From Planctomycetota bacterium (GTDB lineage Bacteria > Planctomycetota > UBA11346), in assembly GCA_022841245.1 (NCBI GenBank), contig JALHRW010000036.1, forward strand, positions 1 to 32,686: 32,686 nucleotides of DNA, in the 5' to 3' direction. This document shows positions 14,822 to 22,384 of this stretch, one piece after another (positions within the stretch are counted from its first letter, which is position 1; each line of letters starts with the position of its first letter). Under the pieces are notes generated by a model. The model was not told where the DNA came from, made no database searches, and saw only the letters and a list, made by a program, of their open reading frames with translations. A program made the position numbers and the translations under genes.

Positions 14822-16167
14822 TGCCCCTGTTCGTGGGTCGTCGTTCGGCGTTCGTGGTTCCGCAGGATGCGCAGCGTGCGATCGAGGGCGCCGCGGCCCG
14901 TGAGCCAGGCCTGACGGGCCACGGCGCCGAGGGTGGTGCGTCGCGCCGGATCGCCAGCGAGAGACGCCAAGGTTGCGTCGAGGCCGTCTGGGGTGAGTTC
15001 GACCACTGCCGCGGCTCCGCGCAGCAGCCGCATCGGGTCTGGCTGCGCCTTGGTGTCCCAGCCGACCACGGTGCAGCAGCCGGCGGCGGCAGCCTCCAGC
15101 ATGTTCTGCCCGCCGCGACCCGATCCGAGCGATCCGCCGACCACGGCGATGCCGCCGCGTTCGGCGCACAGCGCGTAGAGCGGGGCGAGGCGCCCGATCT
15201 CGTCGACGATGATGACGTCGGCTGGCTGCTGGCCGCTGGCCGCTGGCCGCTGGCCGCTGGTGCGGACGGCCTTCGCTCCGAGTTCTCGGCACAACCCGAC
15301 CAGCGCTTCGCCACGCTCGGGATGGCGCGGTACGATGACGCAGCGCCAGCCTGCCTCGCGGCCCCAGCGCAGCCACGAGGCGAGCGGCGCGCGTTCCTCC
15401 GGCTCGCTGGTCGAAGCGAGCAGCAGCAGCGGCCCATCGGCCAGGGCGATGCGCTGCGCCTCGGCGGCTGCTGCTGCAGCATTGGCTGGCCGCACCATGT
15501 CGGCCTTGAGCGAGCCGCTGACCGCGACGCGCGCGCGCGGCAGACCGAGGTCGGCGAGGCGGGCGGCGTAGGCCGGTTCCTGGGCGATGGCGAGGTCGAG
15601 CGCGCCGACCAGCCGTCGGGCGATCGGACGCAGCCGGCGCCAGCGGGCATGGCTGCGCGCGGTCATGCGCGCGTTCAGCACCGTCACCGGGATGCCTTCG
15701 GCACGGCAGGCGAGCAGCGCCAAGGGCCATAGCTCGGCCTCCAGCAGGATGACGCGGGTTGGGCGGGTGCGGCGGAGAAATGCGCTGATCGCCCAGGGCA
15801 GATCGAACGGCCAATGGGCGCGGTGGCCATCGGGGAAGGCTTTGGCCAGACCCTCGCTGCCGGTCTCGGTGCTGGTGGTCAGCACGAACGGGCCGGCGCC
15901 GAGTCGCGGCAGCAGCGGCTTCATCAGCATGACTTCACCCAGCGACACGCCGTGCACCAGGGTCGCGTTGCGTGGCAGCGCCGGTCCGTGACCCGTGAGT
16001 TTGGCGCGCAGCCCGACCAGCGCCTTGCGCCGGATCCACAGGCGGTGCGCGATGGCGAGCAGGATGAGCGGCGCGAGCAGGACGACCAGGGCGCCGAGGA
16101 CGCGGAACCAGAACCGGGCGGTCGCCGACCCCGGACCCCGGACCCCGGACCCCGGACCCTGCATCAT
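14818..16167 (-). CDS. waaA: 3-deoxy-D-manno-octulosonic acid transferase
   Basis: A GT30 glycosyltransferase that adds Kdo to lipid A on the inner face of the cytoplasmic membrane. The 449-residue product has an N-terminal membrane anchor (VLGALVVLLAPLILLAIA), HGVSLGEVMLMKPLLPRL, TTSTETGSEG, PFDLPWAISAFL, ILLEAELWPLALL (acidic site in the first Rossmann half), GSLKADM, and in the second half IVPRHPERGEALV, VGGSL and GGQNMLEAAAAG. Its presence shows an LPS-bearing outer membrane. The ATG overlaps the coaC stop (ATGA). Three 7-bp arrays lie in it: after the start (QGPGSGVRGPGS), in the middle (SGQRPAASGQQPA), and at the C-terminus (RRTTTHEQGQ). None of these stretches belongs to the conserved fold. 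Confidence 0.93.
   Translation of the reverse strand: MMQGPGSGVRGPGSATARFWFRVLGALVVLLAPLILLAIAHRLWIRRKALVGLRAKLTGHGPALPRNATLVHGVSLGEVMLMKPLLPRLGAGPFVLTTSTETGSEGLAKAFPDGHRAHWPFDLPWAISAFLRRTRPTRVILLEAELWPLALLACRAEGIPVTVLNARMTARSHARWRRLRPIARRLVGALDLAIAQEPAYAARLADLGLPRARVAVSGSLKADMVRPANAAAAAAEAQRIALADGPLLLLASTSEPEERAPLASWLRWGREAGWRCVIVPRHPERGEALVGLCRELGAKAVRTSGQRPAASGQQPADVIIVDEIGRLAPLYALCAERGGIAVVGGSLGSGRGGQNMLEAAAAGCCTVVGWDTKAQPDPMRLLRGAAAVVELTPDGLDATLASLAGDPARRTTLGAVARQAWLTGRGALDRTLRILRNHERRTTTHEQGQ
14829..14863. repeat. Heptanucleotide array at the waaA 3' end
   Basis: Five 7-bp units of the GTTCGTN type encode the C-terminal tail of waaA immediately before its stop. Unit and flanking string match the aroK array at 3615-3649. 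Confidence 0.85.
15221..15262. repeat. Heptanucleotide array inside waaA
   Basis: Six 7-bp units, GCTGGCC with variation in the first and last (GCTGGCT, GCTGGTG). On the coding strand it reads SGQRPAASGQQPA, an insert between the two Rossmann halves. Confidence 0.88.
16127..16161. repeat. Heptanucleotide array at the waaA 5' end
   Basis: Five 7-bp units GACCCCG (the last is GACCCTG) begin three bases after the MM start codons of waaA and encode GPGSGVRGPGS. A change of one unit would shift the reading frame of the whole enzyme. Confidence 0.9.
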
Positions 16168-16679
16168 GCGATGGCGGTAGCGATCGCCGTCGGGTCGCTC
16201 ATCGCACCCATGCCGTTCTCGCCGCAGGCGAGGTTGCCGCCGACCGGGCCGATGGTGCGGGCGCCACGCTCGATCAGGAGCTTGAGATTCCCCTGCACCT
16301 GCGGCTTTTCCCACATCACCGTGTTCATCGCCGGGCACAGCCACACCGGTTTTTGCGGTTCAAGCGCGAGGAACAGGGTGGTCAGCAGGTCATCGGCGAT
16401 GCCATGGGCGAATTTGCCGAGCAGGTCGGCAGTGGCCGGCGCGACCAGCAGGCCCTCGGCCCAGCGCGGCAGGTCGATGTGCTCGATGCCGCCATCATGC
16501 CACAGGGTATCGCGCACCGGCGAGCCGCTGACCGTGGCCAGGGCATCCTTGGCAACCAAGCGTCCGGCGTTGGCGGTCAGCACGCAGCGCACGTCATGGC
16601 CGCGTTCGCGCAGGCGGCGCACCAGATCGGGCGCCTTGTACGCCGCGATGCCGCCGCCGATGCCCAGCACCAGGCGCAC
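16164..16679 (-). CDS. coaC: Phosphopantothenoylcysteine decarboxylase, standalone CoaC
   Basis: An FMN-dependent decarboxylase of coenzyme A synthesis, 171 residues. Visible are LGIGGGIAAYKA at the N-terminus, the active-site histidine in IEHIDLPRWAE, VAPATADLLGKFAHGIADDLLTT, the substrate-binding PAMN, and the substrate-clamp cysteine in ACGENGMGAM. In most bacteria it is the N-terminal half of a CoaBC fusion; here the protein ends at the end of the CoaC domain and no CoaB (synthetase) lies next to it. The start is a GTG three bases after the stop of the coiled-coil gene. Confidence 0.92.
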   Translation of the reverse strand: MRLVLGIGGGIAAYKAPDLVRRLRERGHDVRCVLTANAGRLVAKDALATVSGSPVRDTLWHDGGIEHIDLPRWAEGLLVAPATADLLGKFAHGIADDLLTTLFLALEPQKPVWLCPAMNTVMWEKPQVQGNLKLLIERGARTIGPVGGNLACGENGMGAMSDPTAIATAIA

Positions 16680-16682
16680 GGG

Positions 16683-17381
16683 CTATCCGAGGTAGAGGAT
16701 CGCGTTGCTGCCGCGATCGATGACCAGCTTGCCCTGGCGGATCTGCTCGACCTGGTTGTGCGAGAGGATCGCTCCGACCGGCGTGGTGCGGGTCTTCGGG
16801 TCGACGCGCATCAGCGGCATCTTGTGGCCGCTCTTGATCAGGCGGTCGTAGACCTGGAGGAACTCGGGGTCGATGCGCGCCTTGACTGCGGCGGCCTGGG
16901 CGTCGAGGTCCTGCTCGTCGGCGGTTGGTCCACCGGCAGCGCCGACCTTGCCCGAGGCGGCTTCGAAATCGGCCTTGGCGGCGGCAGCCTTGTCGACCGC
17001 GCCCTGCGCCTTGGCGGCGAGGTCGGCCTGGCGCAGGGTCTGCTCCTTGACCGACTGCTCGCGCTGGGTCTTCTCGGCCCGCGCCTGCTCGATCCCGTTG
17101 TGGATCTCCATGTACTCTTTGTTGCTCTTGGCGCCGAGCTTCTTCTGCGCCAGGCCGGCGATGGTCTTGTCGCAGCGCTCGACATCGGCGGTGTACTGGC
17201 GGATCAGGGCATCGAGGCGGTCGACCTCGGCCTTGGCCGCAATAGCGGCGGCCTCGGCGGCCTTCCAGGTGGTCTCGACCTTGGACGCGGCTCCGGTGGC
17301 GCTGTCGCGCACCAGGGAGAGCTTGCGTCGGCGCTGGTCGATCGACCACAGTTCGAGCAGTGCGGTCACGGACTCAGCCAT
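16683..17381 (-). CDS. CT398/DUF164-like coiled-coil protein with degenerate zinc ribbon
   Basis: A 232-residue protein. Residues about 1-165 form a long Ala/Lys/Glu-rich antiparallel coiled-coil hairpin, starting MAESVTALLELWSIDQRR and including the family string LGAKSNKEYMEIHNGIEQA. The C-terminal part aligns with the C4 zinc ribbon of the family: ILSHNQVEQIRQGKLVI and the final NAILYLG match its 'N-E-I-x-x-G...ILYL'. None of the four zinc-binding cysteines is present; the only Cys (ERCDKT) is in the coiled coil. The family has been linked to RNA or secretion partners without a settled role. It heads the minus-strand operon (coaC, waaA, membrane protein, metK) and is divergent from the Ser/Thr kinase across a 135-bp gap. 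Confidence 0.82.
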   Translation of the reverse strand: MAESVTALLELWSIDQRRRKLSLVRDSATGAASKVETTWKAAEAAAIAAKAEVDRLDALIRQYTADVERCDKTIAGLAQKKLGAKSNKEYMEIHNGIEQARAEKTQREQSVKEQTLRQADLAAKAQGAVDKAAAAKADFEAASGKVGAAGGPTADEQDLDAQAAAVKARIDPEFLQVYDRLIKSGHKMPLMRVDPKTRTTPVGAILSHNQVEQIRQGKLVIDRGSNAILYLG

Positions 17382-17516
17382 GTAGGGATCCTTCCGAGCC
17401 CGGCATCCTGCACCTGCGGTCCGGAGCGCCAAGGGGTTTCCGCCGGCCGGGCCAGGCCAGGCAGCGGCGCGATCCCGTTGCGCGGCACGCAGGGTGATGA
17501 ATAACGGAAGGCTACG

Positions 17517-19466
17517 ATGGCAGAAGCGGGCAAGAGCAAGGATACCGACAACGAGTACCCCCTGGTCGGCGAGACCATGGGCATGTGGCGCCTGGTCCGC
17601 GGCCTGGGCAAGGGCGGCATGGGCGAGGTCTATGGCGCCGAATACGACTACGCGCATCTGCTCACGGTGAAGCTGGCTGGGGCGCAGCGCGACCTGGTGC
17701 GGCGCGAGGTCGAGAGCCTGCCGCGTGACCAGCAGGCGCGCATCGCCACCCACTATCTCGGCACGCACGTCCCGCCCGACGCCCAGTTCGCCATCAAGGT
17801 GTGCAACGCCCGCGTCGGCACCAGCGGCCACCGTCGCTTCCTGCAGGAGGCGGAGGTGGCGCAGAAGCTGGGCGACCACCCCTATATCGTCACCGTGCAT
17901 GCGGTGCACAGCGGCAACGATGACGGCGGCATCGGCAGCCGGCTCGAGCTCGACGGCGGTCGCCACCGCAACACCGCCTACATGGTCATGGACCTGGCGG
18001 TGCGCGAATACCGCCACGACCGCCTCGCCGTGCCGCAGGCGGTGCACATCGTGCGCTGCATCGCCAACGCCCTCGACCACGCCCACGCCAAGGGCGTGGT
18101 GCATCGCGATCTCAAGCCGGAGAACATCCTCGGCACGATCGAGCACCCGCTGCTCACCGACTTCGGCATCGCCAAGGATTCCGAACACTCCGAGGGCCTG
18201 ACCCGCACCGGCCAGATCATCGGCACGCTCGACTACATGAGTCCCGAGCAGGCCACCGACGCCAAGCGCGTCGACCACCGCAGCGACATCTACTCGCTCG
18301 GCGTGGTGCTGTACGAGATGACCACCCAGGGCCAGCTGCCCTACTCGCACAAGCAGGACCGCGAGAGCTGCCTGGCGGCGATCCGCTCGGAACGCTCGGA
18401 GCCGAAGTGGCCGCGTGAGCACATGCCCGACTATCCGGTCGGCCTGGAGCGCATCGTGCTGAAGGCGATGGCGCACCGCATGGAGGAGCGCTACCAGTCG
18501 ATGGCCGAGTTCGTCGCCGACCTCGACCGCTTCACCCGCGGCGAATGGATTACCTTCTGGGGCCGGGTGCGGGTCAAAGGCTGGATCCGCTTCTGCCTGC
18601 GCGCCTTCCCCAAGGCGGTGTGGGCGACGGTCGCGGCGATGCTGATCGGCGCCGGCATCCTCGCCTGGCTCTACGTCCCGCGCCTGTTCGACCAGCAGCG
18701 CAACACCTGGATGGCGTCGCTCGACCGCATCGAGCGCAGCCTCGATGACATCCAGAAGCGCAAGGCCCGCCAGCTCGGCCGTGACGAGCGCCGCACCTTC
18801 GATGAACTGCGCCGCGACCTCGGCTTCCAGCGTGGCGACCGCTACACCGACCTGCAGATGCGCGTCGACCGGCTCGGCCGGGGTCTGCTCGAATCCTCGC
18901 GCCTCGAAGCGTGGTTCGGTGGCGCTGCGCCGTGGCCTGACGCCCTGCCGTTCGATCAGGCCAAGTCGGATCTGCAGGTCGCGGCGCGGGTCGAGAATCC
19001 CGCCTGGTACGCCCAGGGCACCGACGGCCTGCTGATGCACGACTGGCAGACCCTGACCATCGGACCGTACGGCCAGGGCAGCTGCTATGTGCTGTGCCGT
19101 GTCGACCTGCCACCGGGCGCTGCCGACCGCTTCCGGCTGGAAGTGCGCGAGGCCGAGGACCCGCGGCATGTCGCCGCCTGGACCATCGACCAGTCGCACA
19201 TGCTGGCGCTGTCGCTGCGCGAGGATCTGCGCCCGGTGCAGACCATCCGCCGCGAAGTGCCGCGTTCGACGCGGGTGCAGGTCGCCCTGCACGTCACGCC
19301 GACCGCGATCCGCTCATGGGTCGGCACCAGCGAACTGCGTCACGGCCTGCCCGGTCTGCGCGAAGGCTCGCCGGCCCTGGTCCAGCTCGATCTGCCCAAG
19401 GGCGCGGTGCTGGTCGGCCTCGGCATCTGGCCGAAGGGGCCGGGGATCGCTACCGCCACGCCTTGA
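17517..19466 (+). CDS. Transmembrane Ser/Thr protein kinase with large insert and extracytoplasmic domain
   Basis: A 649-residue Hanks-type kinase. The glycine loop is GKGGMGEVYG (residues 31-40), the catalytic lysine is in AIK (K94), then HRDLKPEN (D198), DFG (215-217), GTLDYMSPEQ and the HRSDIYSLGVVLYEM region. All catalytic residues are kept. Between the glycine loop and AIK there are about 54 residues instead of the usual dozen, so about 40 residues (HLLTVKLAGAQRDLVRREVE...) are inserted in the N-lobe. One transmembrane helix (about 368-388) leads to a periplasmic region of about 260 residues rich in Trp and beta pattern (ARVENPAWYAQGTDGLLMHDWQ), probably a beta-sandwich sensor; it is not PASTA. 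GGAAGG lies 5 nt before the ATG. The end overlaps the convergent glycoside hydrolase by 17 nt. Confidence 0.93.
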   Translation: MAEAGKSKDTDNEYPLVGETMGMWRLVRGLGKGGMGEVYGAEYDYAHLLTVKLAGAQRDLVRREVESLPRDQQARIATHYLGTHVPPDAQFAIKVCNARVGTSGHRRFLQEAEVAQKLGDHPYIVTVHAVHSGNDDGGIGSRLELDGGRHRNTAYMVMDLAVREYRHDRLAVPQAVHIVRCIANALDHAHAKGVVHRDLKPENILGTIEHPLLTDFGIAKDSEHSEGLTRTGQIIGTLDYMSPEQATDAKRVDHRSDIYSLGVVLYEMTTQGQLPYSHKQDRESCLAAIRSERSEPKWPREHMPDYPVGLERIVLKAMAHRMEERYQSMAEFVADLDRFTRGEWITFWGRVRVKGWIRFCLRAFPKAVWATVAAMLIGAGILAWLYVPRLFDQQRNTWMASLDRIERSLDDIQKRKARQLGRDERRTFDELRRDLGFQRGDRYTDLQMRVDRLGRGLLESSRLEAWFGGAAPWPDALPFDQAKSDLQVAARVENPAWYAQGTDGLLMHDWQTLTIGPYGQGSCYVLCRVDLPPGAADRFRLEVREAEDPRHVAAWTIDQSHMLALSLREDLRPVQTIRREVPRSTRVQVALHVTPTAIRSWVGTSELRHGLPGLREGSPALVQLDLPKGAVLVGLGIWPKGPGIATATP

Positions 19467-21633
19467 AGGCGAGGTGCCGGCGGAAGGCCGGCGCGGTCAC
19501 GGTCAGCCGTCCGCCCGCATGCTCGATGCGCGTGCGCGACAGTTCCGTCCCGGTATCGGCATCCCACCAGGCCAGCTGCAATGCACCGGCGGCGACGCCT
19601 TCGCCGAGGATCACCTGACCGGGCGGGCGTTCCTGCCCAGGCCCGCCGACGCGTCCCCAGTCCTCGTCGATGAGATGGCCGAGCATGCTGCCCGGGCCGG
19701 CCCAGGCCCGGCCCCAGATTCTCCGACCGGCATCGATGACGATGCAGCGACGGCGCGGTCCGCGCAGATCCTCGCCGGCGAGGAAGCGCGCGATGGCGCG
19801 GTACTGGCCGAAGCGCGCGCCCTGGTCGATCCATTCATGCCACCACAGCATCGGCGTGCCGGCGTGGCCGCTGACCAGGGCGACCCACGGGCCGACCGCC
19901 AGGGCCACCTCCAGCAGCGCTTCGGGCGCGGCGTCCCAGTTGCCGCCATACTCGGTGACCAGGATCGGCTTGGCCAGGTAGGCGAGTCCGTCACGCGCCG
20001 AACTCGCAGGATCATTGGTCGAGCGGCACAGCCACGACCACACCGGCGGACCGTCGGGGCCGTGGTAGGCGTCGATGCAGACGTACCCGAGCCCGGGCAG
20101 GGCGGCGACCGCGCGGTCGGGGCTGTGATAGTTGCCAGCCCAGTGCGTGGTGGTCGGGTGGCGCCAGGGGTCGAGGGCGGCCCAGCGGGCGCAGGCCTTG
20201 GCGTGCCACGAGCGCATCAGTTCGCGCGCGCGCGCGTCTCCCTGCCCCGACAGATATCCGAGTTCGGTCAGGTTGACCTCCGACCACAGCTTCCAGCCGA
20301 GGATCGCCGGGCTGTCGGCGTAGCGGGCGACCAGGTGGCGGCGCGAGCGCTCCTGCGCGGCCAGGGCGCGCGGATCGTCGAACCACTGCGCCGCATCGTC
20401 GAGCCAGCCGCCGTTGGCGCGGTTGGCCGGGTTGTTGTCCCATTCGCGGTCGGTGCGCTGCGAGGCCTGGCCGTGGTTGTTCACCACCAGGTTGATGCGG
20501 ATGCCGCGCTCCTCGGCGAGTTCGAGCACGCGGTCGAGTTGCCAGGCGCGCTCTTCGCTGATCCGGCCCAAACCGCGCCACGGCCACCAGTCGCCGCGCC
20601 ACTCCAGGGCGAGGTTCCAGGAGCTCAGCCAGATCTCGCAGGCCGTCGCCCCCGAGGCCTGCAGGCGGTCGAACCAGGCGCGCCATGACAGCGAACCGCG
20701 GTCGGGAGTCAGACGCGAGCCGGTGCGCTCGACGCCGCGCAGGTCCCACACCGTGTGGATGTTCGGGCCGATCGGCCAGACCAGCTGGCCATCAGAGCTG
20801 AAGAAGCGCGGATCGGTTGCGTCGACGCGGCTGATGCCGTCGCCGGCGGTGCCGCTGGCGGTCAGCGGCGGCAGCTCGGCCGAGGCAGTGGCCCCGCTGG
20901 ACCAGCGGGCGTTCAGGCTGGCCTCCCAGCGTCCAGGTACGGTCGCCCGGGTGCGGACGGCGAAGGCGGCCCGGCCCCACGGCTGCACCTCTTCACGGTC
21001 GCCGCGGTCCCAGGCGCGCATGGGCTGGTCGTGGAAGCCGGCGCTGGCGAGGACCTCCTTGCCCGGACCGCTGATGGCGAGGCCGAGACCGAAGGCCTCG
21101 GGATCCCACGGATCGGTCGGCCAGGGCTCGGGCACGGCGCGGACCTGCCAGCGTTGGCGAGTGGCCACGTCGGGCCGATCCAGGCCGGTGACGATCAGCC
21201 GTTCACGTCCCGTCGATGGCGTCTTCAGGGGGGACAGGCCCAGTTCGACCTGCAGGTTGCCGCCAACCTGCGTCGTCCAGAAGGTCAGGCCGGCCAGGCG
21301 CAGCTCGGAGATGACGCCGGCGTTCCACGTCGCACCGTGGCTCTGCGGGGCGAGCGGCGCTGCGCCATCGAGGTCAGCCGTCAGGCTGTGCGTGCCTGGA
21401 GCGAGGCGATCGGCCAGCTGGCGCTGCCACCAGCGGCCGTGGCGGTCGGCGACCCACACCGCGCAGCCGAGGTCGGTCGGCGCATCCGCCGGGACGGTGA
21501 CGGTCGCCGTCAGGCGGACCGCTGCTCCAGGATGGGCGATGCTGGTGCGGGTCGCCAGCGGGCCTGCGAGACGCACCTCGGCGGCGGTCAGACCCAGACC
21601 GCAGAGGAGCAGCAGGAACAGGCGCGACGGCAT
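19450..21633 (-). CDS. Secreted glycoside hydrolase, GH5/GH2-like TIM barrel
   Basis: A 727-residue protein. A signal peptide (MPSRLFLLLLCGLGLTAAEV) is followed by beta-rich N-terminal domains (about residues 20-270) and a (beta/alpha)8-barrel (about 285-600). The barrel has WLSSWNLALEW, INLVVNNHGQ, the acid/base candidate Glu in LGWKLWSEVNL, WRHPTTTHWAGNYHSPD, and the nucleophile candidate Glu in PILVTEYGGNWD, the clan GH-A arrangement. A small C-terminal beta domain ends the protein. Clan GH-A covers cellulases, mannanases and beta-glycosidases; the substrate cannot be chosen from sequence. It lies 38 nt downstream of hisH on the same strand and may be transcribed with it. Confidence 0.84.
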   Translation of the reverse strand: MPSRLFLLLLCGLGLTAAEVRLAGPLATRTSIAHPGAAVRLTATVTVPADAPTDLGCAVWVADRHGRWWQRQLADRLAPGTHSLTADLDGAAPLAPQSHGATWNAGVISELRLAGLTFWTTQVGGNLQVELGLSPLKTPSTGRERLIVTGLDRPDVATRQRWQVRAVPEPWPTDPWDPEAFGLGLAISGPGKEVLASAGFHDQPMRAWDRGDREEVQPWGRAAFAVRTRATVPGRWEASLNARWSSGATASAELPPLTASGTAGDGISRVDATDPRFFSSDGQLVWPIGPNIHTVWDLRGVERTGSRLTPDRGSLSWRAWFDRLQASGATACEIWLSSWNLALEWRGDWWPWRGLGRISEERAWQLDRVLELAEERGIRINLVVNNHGQASQRTDREWDNNPANRANGGWLDDAAQWFDDPRALAAQERSRRHLVARYADSPAILGWKLWSEVNLTELGYLSGQGDARARELMRSWHAKACARWAALDPWRHPTTTHWAGNYHSPDRAVAALPGLGYVCIDAYHGPDGPPVWSWLCRSTNDPASSARDGLAYLAKPILVTEYGGNWDAAPEALLEVALAVGPWVALVSGHAGTPMLWWHEWIDQGARFGQYRAIARFLAGEDLRGPRRRCIVIDAGRRIWGRAWAGPGSMLGHLIDEDWGRVGGPGQERPPGQVILGEGVAAGALQLAWWDADTGTELSRTRIEHAGGRLTVTAPAFRRHLAFKAWR

Positions 21634-21671
21634 CACAGGCAGAACGGTCGGCGCCGCCCGCGGTGACCGGC

Positions 21672-22277
21672 TCAACCCAGGAAATTCCGCAGCATAGCCA
21701 GTCCGACCGCTCCGCTCTTCTCGGGGTGGAACTGGAAGGCGGCGAGGTTGTCGCGTCGCACTCCGGCGCAGAAGCGCACACCGTGCTGGCTGTGCGCCAC
21801 CACCTGCACCCCGGCTCCGGGTTCGACGTAGTAGGAGTGGACGAAGTAGAGATGGCGACCGGGCAGGCCGGCGGCGAGCGGCTCGCCAGGGGCGAAATCG
21901 ACCTCGTTCCAGCCCATGTGCGGGACTTTCAGCGTCGCGTCGGCAGGGCGGAAGCGCACCACCTTGCCAGGCAGGATGCCCAGGCACGGCACGCCACCGT
22001 CCTCCTCGCTGTGCTCGAACAGCAGTTGCAGGCCGACGCAGATCGCCAGCACCGGCTTGCCGGCGGCGATCGCCCGCTTCAGCGCCTCGGCCAGGCCCAG
22101 GGAGTTGAGCGACCCCATGCACGAGGCGGCGGCACCGACGCCGGGGAAGATCACCCGTTCCGCGGCATCGACCGCGGCCGGATCGCGCACCACCGCTGCA
22201 TCATGCCCGAGATGGGCGCAGGCCCGCTGCACCGAGGTCAGGTTGCCGGCATCGTAGTCGAGGATCACCGTGCGCAT
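21672..22277 (-). CDS. hisH: Imidazole glycerol phosphate synthase, glutaminase subunit HisH
   Basis: The class I glutamine amidotransferase that feeds ammonia to HisF in histidine synthesis. The 201-residue protein has MRTVILDYDAGNLTSV, VIFPGVGAAASCM, the catalytic Cys in VLAICVGLQLLFE (C80), KVPHMGWNEV, YFVHSYYVEP, and the His-Glu pair in FQFHPEKSG (H184, E186). hisF and the other his genes are not in the window, so the pathway is dispersed here. An upstream ATG at 22289 would add four residues. Confidence 0.95.
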   Translation of the reverse strand: MRTVILDYDAGNLTSVQRACAHLGHDAAVVRDPAAVDAAERVIFPGVGAAASCMGSLNSLGLAEALKRAIAAGKPVLAICVGLQLLFEHSEEDGGVPCLGILPGKVVRFRPADATLKVPHMGWNEVDFAPGEPLAAGLPGRHLYFVHSYYVEPGAGVQVVAHSQHGVRFCAGVRRDNLAAFQFHPEKSGAVGLAMLRNFLG

Positions 22278-22384
22278 GGCTGGCAGCATCACGAGAAGTC
22301 CGCTGGCGGAAGGGGGCTTCCGCCGCGCCCCGTCCTGCCATGCTGCGGACGATGGACCCGCTGCTGAGACCCGGCGGCCCGGCA

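Noticed and set aside
13358..14914. Long plus-strand open frame opposite metK
   Set aside because: Translation is a repetitive Asp/Gly/Leu/His-rich shadow of metK with no domain; metK is unambiguous.
3615..16161. Tandem arrays as a CRISPR
   Set aside because: Units are 7 bp with no spacers and no cas genes; they are simple tandem repeats within coding sequence.
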